Shown in pieces: positions 21,663 through 33,873 of a stretch of DNA of 64,000 bases; the stretch's first letter is position 1, and each line of letters opens with the position of its first letter. Origin of the DNA: Gymnopilus junonius (Eukaryota > Basidiomycota > Agaricomycetes > Agaricales > Galerinaceae); contig JADNYJ010000104.1 in the NCBI GenBank assembly GCA_015501075.1, positions 1 to 64,000 of the forward strand, in the 5' to 3' direction. The translations under genes were made by a program, and so were the position numbers. Below the pieces are notes generated by a model, which searched no databases, was not told the origin of the DNA, and saw only the letters and a list, made by a program, of their open reading frames with translations.

Positions 21663-22879
21663 ATGGCGACGTTGCCTCCGATTCCCTCACCACCGCAAGA
21701 GCTCAAAAAGCCAAGTCCATGGCTGCATCTCGTAGCTGGAGGGTAAGGGCATCTACACCACTATTCACCCCAATATGGTTCTAACCACCCACATTTCTGG
21801 CAGACTCGGAGGGATGTGCGGTGCAATTGTTACGAGCCCTTTTGACGTCGTCAAGACACGATTGCAGTCCGACCTATTTCGCCAAAAACACCCAGCACAC
21901 ATTGGGGTATTAGGGCACAGTGGGGGCGCTAGCAGCGTCATGATGGGCAGCATACCGCGTTCATCGACGAACCTGCTGTACAACTTTGTAGAAACGGGCT
22001 ACATCATCCGGTATGTCTTAAAGTTCTTCCACATACTGCCCCCTTTCCATTTACAACAGCTCCTCCTTTCTTTCAACAGAGACATATACCGCGAAGAATC
22101 TATCCGCGCGCTGTTCAAAGGCCTGGGACCCACCCTCGTCGGTGTCATCCCCGCGCGATCCATCAACTTCTTCGCATACGGTAACGGCAAGCGTATCATC
22201 GCCGAAAAATTCAACAATGGGCAGGAGAACAGCTTTGTGTACCTCGCCGCAGCTGCCATCGCGGGTATCGCCACCGGAACGGCGACCAACCCCATCTGGG
22301 TCGTTAAAACTCGGCTGCAGCTCGCACATGGCGATAGGAAAGACAAGGTCCTTGGAGGAAGCTGGGCGTGTATAAAGAAGATCATGCGCGAGGAGGGCGT
22401 GAAGGGGTTCTATAAGGGTTTGAGTGCGAGTTATTTGGGGGTTACAGAGAGCACTATTCAGTGGGTGCTTTATGAGAGGCTGAAGAAGCTGAGCACGGCT
22501 GCGGAGGGCAGGCAGGGCGCGGTGTGGCAGTGGCTTGGTATGCTTGGTAGTGCGGGTACGGCCAAGTTTGTGGCCAGTATGATCACATATCCTCACGAGG
22601 TACGTGATGTTTGGCTTCTTTTCGTTACTTCACCCTGACATTCATTTCTTTCAGGTTTTACGCACCCGCCTACGACAGCCAAGCGTGAACGGTATAGTCA
22701 AATACACCGGACTCTGGCAGACACTGAAGCTCGTTATCCACGAAGAAGGCGCGCGAACCCTCTATAGCGGGCTGAGCGCACACTTGATGCGTGTCGTTCC
22801 CAATGCAGCGGTCATGTATTCGATCTACGAGGGCTTGATCAGATGGAGCAGTTCTTCCGGAAGTGCGTTGAGCTCATGA
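21663..22879 (+). CDS. RIM2: Mitochondrial carrier, Rim2-type pyrimidine nucleotide transporter
   Basis: Four exons (21663-21742, 21804-22010, 22080-22599, 22655-22879) give 343 aa without interruption. Three carrier repeats are present. Their signature boxes read S-P-F-D-V-V-K-T-R, T-N-P-I-W-V-V-K-T-R and T-Y-P-H-E-V-L-R-T-R, and E-E-x-x-R/K-x-x-Y/F-K/S-G motifs end each odd helix. The repeat-3 H-E-V-L-R-T-R-L-R-Q stretch and overall order match the Rim2/SLC25A33/A36 group, which exchanges pyrimidine nucleotides across the inner mitochondrial membrane and supports mitochondrial DNA and iron homeostasis in yeast. Start: the ATG lies shortly before a Pro-rich lead and the first helix. Assignment to Rim2 rather than a FAD or folate carrier rests on these boxes and is fairly firm. 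Confidence 0.88.
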
Positions 22880-24312
22880 TGAAAGTGGAAGGGTGCTCCC
22901 GTTTCTTTCCTCTCATTGGTTCCTCCTCATCGTCGTTCATTTTCTGCATCATCCACCCCATCCGCCTGCCTCCAGGAGAGCAAGGCGAATTCCATTGGCC
23001 GATAATTACAGTCGCCCTCTCGTATGCCCAAACTCACCGGTGTGTACACACACCCAGCCTAATTCATTGTATCTCCTGGGCGTTACCGTCAACCTCAGTC
23101 AACGCACGTTCTTGGTCCTTTACTCAGCATTCTGCAGTTGCCTGTCTATCATCCCTTCCTCCTCTCCCCTGCCCACACCTTCACCTCATGCCACGCTATT
23201 TTGAGGCACCCACTCTCCAATGCCGTTCGAGCGTGCCTACACACCCTCGATGACGCGTACTCTCCATCCTCCTTCAAACTTTCAATGCACGCCCCTTGTT
23301 ATATATACACATGCCGTACCTATGCCGCGATCCATTGCCTTATCCTATCCTATGATAGAAGTCAAAAGTCAAAATCCGCCCCTCAGCGTATAAGCCTGTG
23401 GGAAGGATATCCTGGACTACTTCGAGGTATCATCTTCAATAGAACATGTAGTCCCGTTCTCACTCGTATTCGTACTCGTACATACATATATATACCATTT
23501 CTTGGTACCACACCCCACCCCACTCTTCACTTTTCATTAGCTTCACTCCTCATTATGCATGCACTTTGCTTCGCTTTATTACATAGTCATAGTCTGTTTT
23601 ATATGTTATACTCAGAGCTTTACTTACAGTTCGCTATTATATATAGATTTACTTAATACTGTTCCTTTCATTCGTACTTACAAGTCACTTGGGTAGATCC
23701 AATGTGTTTCTTTTATTCAGGTGTTTTCAAGCAAGTCATTGATGTTCATTGGTTTTTGTCGCTGCTTCGCATTCTCCGCTTTGGTTCGAGCTTCAATAAT
23801 ATAAACTGATACGAGCGGTGTACAGGTTAGAAAGGAATACTGTATTATTTAAATGTATACCAAAATCTTTTGACAAACATATATCCTTCCCGCGGAATGC
23901 ATTGTAAGTTGGACCGAGGGGAATATTATTCTTCCTAGTGATGCAGCATTGATTAACTACCGCGGGATCACCTGCACGCACTCAGATAGGGTTTCCGGAG
24001 TATAGTCCTATAATCCCATTCGTCGTTATTGCCTTACTATAAATTGACAAGGGGGACTCGGGGAGAACGGTAGATGAAGGTCGAGATAAGATAGTTTACG
24101 TCCGATGCTTGGGTTCTACTTAACTTATAAATGCTAGTCGAAATACTCCGATAATAAACTTGAGCGGTTACTAGCGGCTTGGCTATTACGGATCCTGTCG
24201 TGGCATATATTCTATACTCAATTTCGTTTAGCAGATAAATACTTCCCACCTGAGCGGCGAGTACTTGCTCTAGATCTTGTAAACTCCCCTACGTCAACCC
24301 CGAGTCTCTGCG
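22880..24312. other. Intergenic region
   Basis: 3' flank of the carrier gene, C/T-rich from 22900 to 23300, then AT-rich with a short ATATATATA tract near 23487. Several open frames here are low-complexity and not credible genes. The last 100 bases are the GST promoter. Confidence 0.5.
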
Positions 24313-25168
24313 ATGACCATCATCTTCTACGATGTACTCTCAGATACACCAGAAAAGGCGTGGTCTGCAAATACATGGAAAGTCAGGTACGTCCCCTTTA
24401 TCAAACTCCGCAATCTGGAGAGTTCGAGGACATCGTCCCTTCATACCAACGTTTTATCATATACGCCCAATCTCACTCTTTGGCAACAGGTTCGCTTTAA
24501 ACATCAAAGGCATCCCATACAGAACCGAATGGGTCGAATTCAAAGATGTCCAGGCGCACTGCAAAAAACTGGACATCCCTCCTACTTCCACAAACGCAGA
24601 CGGTAGCCCATTCTACACCCTCGCGGCCATCTACGATCCTTCCACGGGAAAATACCTCTCCGAGTCCATCCTGATCGCTGAATACCTCGAAGAAACATAC
24701 CCCGACACGCCTTCGCTATTTCCTTACAACACACACGCGCTTCAAGTGTCCATGATGCAGTTGTTCAGAGCGCACTTGACGCCTTCTTTCTGGATGTTCA
24801 GCATCCCAGCCGCACACCGCAAAGTCACTCCGGCCAGCCAAGAGTATTACCGTCAGACGAGGGAACAGTGGTTCGGAAAGACGATGGAGGAACTTTTACC
24901 CAAAGGCGACAGAGCAGTAGTGGAGTGGGAGAATTTTAAGAACGCGCTGGGGAAGGTAGACGTGTGGTATTCGAAGAATGGGGGCAAGGGGTCTTTTTTG
25001 CTTGGAGAAACTGTGTCGTGGGCTGATATTTTCATCATGGCGTATTTTATGTGGATGAGAGTTATTTGGGGAGAGGATAGCAAGGAGTGGAAGGATGTTA
25101 TGTCGTGGCATGGAGGGCGATGGAAGAGTCTGTTCGAAAGTTTCAAGAGTTACATGGCCATCCATTAG
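24313..25168 (+). CDS. Glutathione S-transferase, fungal etherase-related (GSTFuA-like) class
   Basis: Exon 1 (24313-24386) and exon 2 (24490-25168) join in phase across a 103-nt intron; 250 aa. The N-terminal thioredoxin-like domain has F-Y-D-V-L-S-D, then W-S-A-N-T-W-K-V-R, where GSTFuA enzymes carry the glutathione-activating Ser. The G-site S-E-S-I-L-I-A-E-Y-L-E segment is typical. The C-terminal all-helical domain ends with W-A-D-I-F-I-M-A-Y. In wood-decay fungi this class conjugates or binds lignin- and wood-extractive-derived compounds; a detoxification role here is inferred. No signal peptide, so cytosolic. The intron falls at R|F-A-L-N-I, a usual place in the family. Confidence 0.85.
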
Positions 25169-27719
25169 CCGTCAATTGTGCTGCAAATAAATTTTTGAAT
25201 AACTCGTTGTGTAGCAATGGTCAATTTAGAACCCAAAACATCAGCCGAGGGCCATAATAAGAGATTGATCTGGGTACCAGAGCGGTCCTTTGTCCCTTCG
25301 GGCATGGAATATGTGCCTGCAAGTGATTTTCGACGAAGCGAGGATGCAGTCAGTTATGAAAAAGGGACTGTTCATGCGTAAAAACGTACGCCGATTTAGG
25401 GGTCCAGGGCATGTTCTGGGTAAAGCCTAAGACTTGGGGGTGAAAAGCTACTTAAGACCTTCTTGGAGACGGAGCGATCTGTGATAGTACAAGATAACTA
25501 GATCGTTATCCGTCCATGTGGCCTTGTTTTTTGGTCCGCTTAAGCAGGAAAGGCAATCCTTGAATCCATACGCCAGAGCTAGAATTCTAGGAACATGATC
25601 AAATTTCGCACAATCCTCTGTGGATAAAAGACAGTGATATTGAGGCTATGTAGTCCTCCAGCCAGGAGCAAAATTTCTTTGACGAGAAAGGGGAACGACC
25701 AAGACGATTGTCATGCGCAGCAAATTTATACGCGAATCCGAGCGAAAATCTTCTGTTGGATACAACCTTGAACAGGACAAATATAGGCCCTGTCAAATAG
25801 GACTAGCAATGTGGGCCTTCCAGTAAAAAGGACTGGGCAAAATTACAGGGTTGAATTGAAGCCGTAAATTTTACCAGAAATTTTTTAAAAACACTCAGGA
25901 AAGAGCTCCGATGGTACAGGATTGCTTATTAGTCTTTCAGACGATGGTCTCTCCGCATCGTTGACAAATCATCCGCCAGAAAGAAGAGCGCGTCGCGGAT
26001 GGGCGGCTAAACTCAAACATGCTCTGCTGGAGCGACGGAGTCTGTAGACTTCCATAGCTAGCACAATAACTTAAAGAGAAGGGACAGGACCAAAGAATTA
26101 TAGAACAGGACTCGAGAAAACAGACGCCAACCGGCACCGCGCAATGAGGCTTTGAGGCGGAGGTACAAGGTATTGTGAATCACTACCCCGGGGCTCGACG
26201 GAGAGTAGCAGAGAGGATTTTGAGATGCAAAATACCGAGATATTGATACACTCGGAACCGCTATTCCAGCTGGTCACCTAGAGAAGTTTTCAAATGGAAA
26301 AGGAGGAACGGCGATATTTGGCTGGTTGCCTGTGTTGGTGATGGATACTGATTCTGACTCTGAGTTTGAAAATAATATCATGTAAGCGAAGAACGTGACC
26401 GGTCATTCCAGAAGCCGGCGCTCCGAGTCCTTGCGAAGCCATTGCCTCGGAACGCCGCCAATGGTGAAAATTAGTAGCTACCATAGCATCGTCGAGGCAT
26501 GGCATCACAGGAAATAAATATATATATATATAACATTGCAATTAAAAGGTTGAATGCACTAGTCCATGTACTCTCAAGAAAATCAACTGAGACTCAACTC
26601 GAAGTCATGATCATGCTATTAAGTACCAGTAGGGCCTAGTTCCCAAAATCACATGGTGTATCTAAGCGAGTATCTGGACTGCGCACAGCAAATAAGATTT
26701 TAGAAAAAAGGCATAAGAAAAGGGTCGTTCTGATCATCTACGCGAGTATCCAGCGCCGCAGGCACGAAAATTAAAAATAGTCAGCTTCCGTACCTAAAAT
26801 TACAGCCTCGGAGGCTCAAGGCACGCAACGGCCTTGATTGGGTAGGTCAGAGAGGGTTATTGAGTCTTGACGAAGTTGAGACAAGGAGGAAGGAAAGGGA
26901 TCCTTCCTCCTTTCCTCCTTCCTCCTTTCCTCCTTCCTCCTTCCTTTTTCTTTTTCTTTTTCTTTTTCTTTTTCTTTTTCTTTTTGTCTCACCAACACCG
27001 CTATCCAGCCCGATTTCGGCAGTCCAAGCCGATCATAACGTCACGTGCTATTTTTGCCACACTGCCATCTCGTTTCGGAATCCAAGTTCACTTTTGTAAC
27101 CAAACGAAAATCTGCCACCCAGGCCAGAAGGAGCCCCAGTTCCTTGTCATGTTCTGGAAGGCTTCAACGGCATGCTACTATCGGAAATAGGACTCATGTA
27201 TTACCAGTCCTTATTCGTACCATTCCTCGTCCTTGTCAAATTTGGAATTCATTTGCTGGACGTTGCAGACCCCTCAAGGTATTGGAAATTGATAAAACTG
27301 CTCTCTGTGGCAATGTGATCCTCTCTCTTATATCTCCAGAAATTCTTGGATTGAAAATAATTCTGTTCTATTCGTGCTTTTCTTATCTTTTCTTGGATCT
27401 GATTCCGTTGCGTCGACTTCGATCTCAGTCCATCAATTCGCGGATCCTCCAGGGCCGAATGAATTGCGAGGATGCTTGAAATCTCGACATGCGTCTATTG
27501 GTCGGCAACCCTACCTTCTTCCCTACTACTTGACGGCGCTCCTCGCGTCAAAAAGACTTCTTGGACCCTTCTAACCTTCCGGGCCTTTGGAGTGTGATTT
27601 AACGCGCCAACCTTAGTCCACCTTGATCACTCTTACTTTTCCTGCCTCTTTTCTTGATAAAAGCTCTTTGAGCTTTACCTCGTCTTCGTTCGAGCCCACT
27701 GTCTTTTACGTGTCGTACA
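25169..27719. other. Gene-poor interval
   Basis: No gene is supported. A (TA)n tract lies at about 26519-26531, and a long polypurine-polypyrimidine tract at 26881-26985 is listed separately. Open frames across that tract are simple repeats. The last 150 bases are the likely promoter of the DUF6534 gene. Confidence 0.5.
26881..26985. repeat. Polypurine-polypyrimidine tract
   Basis: A purine stretch (about 26881-26900) meets a pyrimidine stretch at a GGATCC centre. Repeats of CCTCCTTTCCTCCTT follow, then six or so units of CTTTTT to 26985. The arrangement is partly mirror-symmetric and could form a hairpin or triplex. Confidence 0.85.
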
Positions 27720-29896
27720 ATGACTCACTATATTCTCCACAATACGTATGTCACCTCTATTATTCCCTTTGGATTTTCTGACGGTCATGACCTCCTTTCG
27801 CCAGGTTTGGCGCAGCCTTTATCGGTCTTGTTATCGCATCTCTGTGAGTCTTTCAATTTATGCACATGTCACTACTAGGTTAATATATAGCCTAGACTAC
27901 ACGGCGGTCCGTTCTTTCACTCGATTCCTCGAGCGATATTTCACCATGAATCTAGTTTCCATCGTTCAAGCCTGGTACTATTTTTTGCACCAGCAGGACC
28001 CCTGGTCATTGAAGGCTCTTGTAAATTTTATTTTCCTTGAATTCACAGTGCCTTACCCAAGGTCGCCCAAGGTCTCCGCGGTCATGGCCTTCGACACTGT
28101 CCACCAGATTCTCATCACACACACCGGTACATCCTTCCGTTCTTAATCATACGTTTGACGGGTTGACAGACGCCTTCCTCAGTTTACACGTACACGGTTA
28201 CCAACTGGGGAATGAAGATGAACTTGGGGTTATTGTCTGGTGGGTACCATTTTATTATGACATCCTCTATACCTCGTATTTATTCAATCCGAAACCTTTC
28301 GAACAGGAGCATGCTGGTAGGCTTTCTGCAGTGAACTAAGTCATACTTAACTGAGTAGTTTGGAGGTCGAAGTATTATTTAACGTGAGTTTTTTTGACTA
28401 TCGCCTTCATGAATCGACTGAAACTCGAGTTTTCAGGGGTTGACTGCGTTTCTCGTTCAAAGGTATAAATCATCTTTGCTTCGTCTTTTTTTAATTTTTG
28501 AGAGAGTTGGACAGCTTCCTGACCATGCGCGTGTGGCGATGTACGTCAATCAACCTTACAACTCGTTGTTCATTCTCAAATTCTTTTTGAAGTGAGCAAT
28601 CGGAGGAAATTATTGACTAGCGCACTGGTACGTTTAGAATTGTACTCACTTCTCAGGTGACTGATCTTGGCATAGGCGATATTGGTTCTAGGAGAGTTTG
28701 GTACGCTAACTTGTTTTCTTTACACCGAGCTAAGATATTGATGGCCCATGGGGGCATAGGTTGTGTACTCGGTACGTCTGCCGGACGAATATCCTTATTT
28801 TTCTTTTTGGATCTGATGCACCCAAAGCCTACACCGTCGTCTCGTCAGTTTGCCTTAGACCGTGTGCCAAATCTATCGCTCATATATAAGTCAGACTTCA
28901 TTTCAAGACATACGCACAACTCGCAGAGATCAAGGTATGTATCCCGCCTTCAAAGTGTCCTGTGTTCCGCCCCAGCTTAACGCGATATTTCGAAAACATA
29001 GTACCTCTCAATTTTGGTCAATGCACTGGCAGCCGCTGGAGACGTCTTTATCGCAGCCGCTCTCTGTACTCTTTTACACCTGTCGCGTACTGGCTTCCAG
29101 AGGTTAGCACCCCCTCTCACTTCTTGCCATAGTCGCTATACTCTATATTGACAATCAATCAGATCAGATACAATGATTAATAAACTCGTAAGTGCTTCGC
29201 GGACGGTGCTTCCAATACCGTCATCGTATATTTAACTCCTACTTATGGATTATTACCTCATTACCATACCTTCTAGATTTTATTCGCAGTGAATACCGGC
29301 TTCCTGACCAGGTCGGTTCCTCCTAAACTCCCCTGAGCCTAGTCGTACTGACTTTCCCTCAGTTTGTGTGCAGTGGCTTCTCTTATTTCCGTACGCTCCG
29401 CCTCTTTGTCCTGACTTGGAGACTCGATTCTGATCTCCTGTGTGTCAATTAGATCATTGTCGCCGGAAATACCTTCCTTTACATTGCTTTTTTCTTCTGT
29501 ATTGGGCGTCGTGAGTATTGTCGTCCCAACACCTTCCTAAGCTTCCACTGAGTTATCTTCATCAGTCTATACTAATTCTCTCCTCGCCACGCTCAACGCA
29601 AGGAAGATGATCCGTGGCGCCGGAGAGGCGATTCATACAACCAGTGACAATTATTCCCTCTCTCTACGAGAATTCCCTAAAAACGGAGCGATCACATCCA
29701 GAGTAAGTATTCATGTCTTCTCTCCTCCTTTTGTGACGCAACTATATCTTACCAGCGTCCCACAAATATTTCAATCAAAATTGACACTACTCAAGAATTT
29801 GCTGCAGACCTGGATCACGAGAACGATCTCGAAAAGGCGGAGGTGAGGGCCAGATTAAAAAAGCTTGCTGGGAAATGGTCCGTACTAGCTTGCTGA
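27720..29896 (+). CDS. Multi-pass membrane protein, DUF6534-like, 22 exons with micro-exons
   Basis: Exons: 27720-27745, 27805-27843, 27896-27906, 27956-28020, 28072-28126, 28183-28239, 28307-28316, 28366-28383, 28437-28462, 28515-28540, 28593-28627, 28676-28700, 28760-28771, 28828-28843, 28895-28934, 29002-29102, 29163-29187, 29277-29311, 29363-29390, 29453-29510, 29566-29702 and 29756-29896. The product has about seven hydrophobic helices, the family segments L-H-Q-Q-D-P-W-S-L-K-A-L and A-F-D-T-V-H-Q-I-L-I-T-H-T, an A-A-A-G-D-V-F-I-A-A-A-L helix, and a polar tail beginning N-A-R-K-M-I-R-G-A. This is the basidiomycete DUF6534 membrane-protein group, of unknown function. All junctions fit in phase except exon 6. 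There the T-N-W-G segment and the following N-E-D-E-L segment are one base out of register near 28205-28212, next to a G run. The protein is otherwise conserved, so this is a recent mutation or a sequence error. Confidence 0.78.
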
Positions 29897-30437
29897 TTTG
29901 TCTTGCTTTGTTGTTCATTCACAGACTAGCAGTTCCTCCGTGCGTCCGTATGAAGAGAAGACGGAAGGCGACTCAATATGAAAATATCTCTTGCTCTCAA
30001 ACCCCTCATGTAGTTCCCAGGCGATAGTCTTTTGCGGAAGGAAGTCGGTTTCTTGTGATTTTTGGAGTGTTTATATATCATATACGAATTGAAGCACGGC
30101 GTTGGTGGTTGACTGTATATTATTAAAAATTCGACCAACTTGAAATCCTATCTCCTGTTTTCTTTTTGAAGTTGCCGCTTCTGGAGTTCATTCAACACCC
30201 CAGTCAGTCCAAAAGGCAAAGTGCAAAGACCCGCGGTCAAACAGTGGACCGATAGAACGCGCAGTGAATACCCAAACACTGGCGTGCAGCACTGCGCCAT
30301 TTATCGCCCCTTTCTTAACAAACACCATCCCGAAAGAACGAGTAGGGGAAAAAAGACATAGAAAAAGTATAAGACAGCAAACTTGACGATATAAAACAGA
30401 CAAAACACAAAACCGTCCCTCTTCGGATCCTGAACCA
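29897..30437. other. Convergent intergenic region
   Basis: 3' flanks of the DUF6534 gene and of the DnaJ gene. No gene is seen. Confidence 0.5.
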
Positions 30438-32549
30438 CTAGAAAGGGAACCCTCCATGCGAATGTCCCCTCCTTCCACCACCACCACCACCGCCGCCGCC
30501 GCCGAATCCACCACCGCCGAATGAGGCGAATAGGTGCTCGATGTCTTCTGGGCTCAGACCGCCCATGCCGCCGCCGCCACCACCCATACCACTTCCACCA
30601 CCGTTCATTCCGTCCTCATCTTCACCCAGGTCGTATCTCTCCCTCCTTCTAGGATCGGAGAGGACAGCGTGAGCTTCCACCACGAGCTTGAACTTCTCTT
30701 CATCACCACCCTAAGAGAAAAAGCGTCAGCATGAGCGGATGAACAGATAGACAGGCCAGTGGCAAAGAAAAAAAAAAAAGAAAAAGGAAAAGGAACAAAG
30801 AACTTGCTTTATCAGGATGGTGTATCAGACTCTCCCTCCTATACGCCTTTTTGATCTCAATCTCCGTACAATCCCGACTGACACCCAAAATCTTATAATA
30901 ATCCTTCGTCTTGCTCCTCTTCAACGCCGCTTCTGCCTTTTTCAGCTCAGACTTGAGCGCGCGGACGTCATTCTCCGTCGCAGTGCCCTCCGTTTGGGCT
31001 TGCTGGATGGCGGTGTTGAAGTCCTCGATCGCGGCGTCATATTTCTCAAGGTGAAGGTAGATGCGAGCGCGTGTGCGGAGGGCTTTGAATGAGCTTGAGA
31101 CGAGCCGTAAGGAGGCTTGGGTATCTGCCAAGGCGTCTTCGTGTCGGTTGAGCTAGATAGGAGGTAAGTTGGGTGAGCATTGCGTGTGGAGGTAAGAGGG
31201 ATGGATTGACCTTGAGCAGGGTCGTTGCTCGGTTAGATAGCAGTGTAGCACGGATTTGACCTCCTTTTCCTTCTTCCTCTGCTTCTCCGATACGCTAATT
31301 GGAAGTTGTTCAGAGTTTGGAAGCGTAAGGTGAAGGTGGTATATACCTCAATACATTCAGTGTATTTGGCCAAAGCCTCCTGAAGTTTATTCGTTTTGAA
31401 AGCCACGTTACCCTCCTCCTTCAGTCTTTCCACGTCCTTGACACGCTTTCGCAACTTCATTGCAGGCTCATGGCCTGGGTCAAGTCTCAACGCTGATGTC
31501 ACGTGTTGAAGAGCTTGAGGAAGACGTCCGCTGAGGAAGAGGACGAGACCACGCAGTGCGAGTGCATCGGGAGAGTTGGGATTTAGCCGCAGAGCGTCAC
31601 TGGTAGAAGAAGAATATGTTTGAATAAGATGAAAAGAGAAAAAAAAAAAGAAAAAAAAGACGAACTTCGCAGCCATGTTCGCAGCCTCCCAATTTCCTCT
31701 TGAAAGCTCCAGCTCGACTCTCCAGAACCTCCATTCGGGTGGAATATCGCCACCTTCGCCCTCGATCGCCTGCAGACACTTGTCCAGTGCGAGCCTGGCC
31801 AGACCCCATTCCTTTCTCTGCTTCGCCAATTCGAACGTCCTCACGTGGTTTTCAAGCACCTGTACCTTGTCCCGGAGCTGCAGCGCTTGTGCATTCTTCG
31901 GCTCGAGGGTGAGGACGGTGCGGATGGTGGAAAGAGCGGGCGTGGAGGATCCCACCGCCAGTTGGCATCTCGCTAGCCGTAAGAGCGTCTTTGCAGATGG
32001 TGATTCCGACTGTAAGGAAGCCGCCATCTGACAGTCCTCCAGAGCCTGTCGGAAGCGCTTGAGAGCCATGTAGGAAGCTGCTCGGTTCGTAAGGTAGGAA
32101 GGTTCTAGGGGATTCATCTCTTGATTGCAAGTTTAATCGATTGGCGCGTTTGGGTCACACATCGAAAGAATCTCACCGATGGCTTTCGTGTATAGCTCGA
32201 CAGCGTCAGCGTATTTGGCTGCTTTGAAGGCCACATTTCCTCTTTCCTTCACTTTCTCGGCGCGTACTAGGATGTCTTCTTGCCCTGGTTCGGCAGGCGG
32301 TGGGGAAGGTGTAGCTTGACCTACAACCGGTGAGGGGCTTGGTGGCGGTCGTGGGGAGCTTGAGCCAGAGGCAGAGGGCTCTGTGGGGCTGGAGGATTTT
32401 AGATCAGAAACCATGGTTCCTCTTGTGCTTGGAAAAACGTACATATTAGAGGCACCGTTAGGCATGGATGTTGGCGAACCCGAGGTAGACGTTGACGCAG
32501 CCTGAGTTCGCTTCTTTGCGGCAGCTTTTGATGTCTTCTTGTTTGCCAT
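30438..32549 (-). CDS. TPR-DnaJ co-chaperone (DNAJC7/Tpr2-like)
   Basis: Six exons (32549-32177, 32119-31666, 31599-31347, 31294-31211, 31152-30808, 30710-30438) give 593 aa. Aa 1-95 are Lys/Ser/Pro-rich and probably disordered. Several TPR units follow (G-N-V-A-F-K-A-A-K-Y-A-D-A and G-N-V-A-F-K-T-N-K-L-Q-E-A are clear), which usually bind Hsp70/Hsp90 tails. A J domain (D-Y-Y-K-I-L-G-V, then H-H-P-D-K) near the C-terminus stimulates Hsp70 ATPase, and the tail is Gly-rich. The TPR-then-J order is that of DNAJC7/Tpr2, a cytosolic factor passing clients between Hsp70 and Hsp90. The last intron (30807-30711) starts with GCAAGT, a GC-AG intron, and splits the J domain just after H-P-D-K. Gene intact. 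Confidence 0.9.
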
Positions 32550-33873
32550 AAACTTGCGCCTTGACTGCTGGAGAAAATTTAAGGGAATAACCCTTGAAAA
32601 TGCACCTGAAAAGGAGGAAAAGACAAGCGGCCTTCACGAAGAGGAACCGTCGTAGTGGCACGCGATGAAGGCACGTAAGAAGTGACGAAAATTTAGCGAC
32701 CTTCCGGAACTTTCGATTTGGTAATTTATGACCAAAGTTTGTTTATTTTGACCCACATTTCTGGCCCAACATTAAACTTACCTTTCTTCACCTTCTTCAG
32801 GACAAATGGTCGCTCTTTTCAAAAGGATGCCCTCTTCTAAATTATCGTGGAAAGGCTTAAGGGAGTCAAGAACGCGAGTTGTTCTCCTTTCTCCTTCTTC
32901 GCTTGGATAAACGACCTTCATGCTCCGTGGATACTACAGCAATGATACTTTTAGCTGCCGATGAACTTCGTCTCATGCTACAAACTTTCGCCCAAGCAAG
33001 TCAGTTAACAAAATAAAATAACCTCACCATTGTTCTCGAAGAACCCTTACCTTTGTTCTCCGCTGGAAAGGCCAGCATAACGAATATATCAATCTCGAAT
33101 CCTGTAGAGGGTGCGGGCCAATGCTTGAATTATACTGGAGAATAGTGGACAGCGAGAGTTGAGTGGCGTGGTTTGGATGTAATTCAAGCCATCATCCTGG
33201 GCATCTTGCTTACGATATTGTTCTCTATTCACCCTTGCTATCACCCAGGGTTGTACTTCATCATGTACTAGCGATGCTCGATCTCCATGAGTGCGTACAG
33301 TCCATCACACCCTCAAAATGCCTAACCTGATTTTGATACTCAGATGAATCTTCAACAAGTCCTAAAGCTTCTATGGGTAATGCGACGGAGCTTGCAGATG
33401 ATGCTTACCTCAAGTGGTGTATCGTGTATCGAGATTCAAATAGCGAAGGAAAGCGGTTGCTGTACGCTGGTTAATTGCTTATTGCGCTTCAATGCACCCA
33501 GATACACATAATGGAACCCCTATCGGTACAACGGCCCAAGTTCTAACGTTATACCTGGACAGGGACTTAGATGCCCTCTTCAGCCATATATAGGACAAAC
33601 ATACTTTTTCTGAAGGGTTTTGGGCATCCGATTCCCTGCGTCTTGACTGACAATTGCAATCTGCCATTTCCATTTTCCAGATGCCCTCCAATCCAGCAGC
33701 AGTTTCTAAAAAGTTTCCGGCAATCCGGAAACCAATCACGGGCATCCGCTCTCGGCACGGCCACCGGCATTCGCAATCTTATCGTTTCCCGCATGCTCAA
33801 GTCCATAAATTTATCTAGTGAGTCACTCCAGGGCACTCACCCTTGTCTCCTACTTCCTTCCTCCAGACCCACT
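32550..33873. other. Divergent intergenic region
   Basis: Lies between the 5' ends of the DnaJ gene and the aminotransferase-fold gene, longer than two promoters need. Short protein-like fragments near 32830-33000 and 33170-33320 fit no family that I recognise. A TATATAGG stretch at 33584 could be a TATA element, but it is about 290 bp from the downstream ATG. Confidence 0.4.

Noticed and set aside
26860..27190. Two overlapping plus-strand frames with runs of Phe, Leu and Pro
   Set aside because: They are translations of the polypyrimidine tract.
30470..30600. Poly-Gly run as a separate low-complexity repeat
   Set aside because: It is the normal Gly-rich C-terminus of the DnaJ-type protein.
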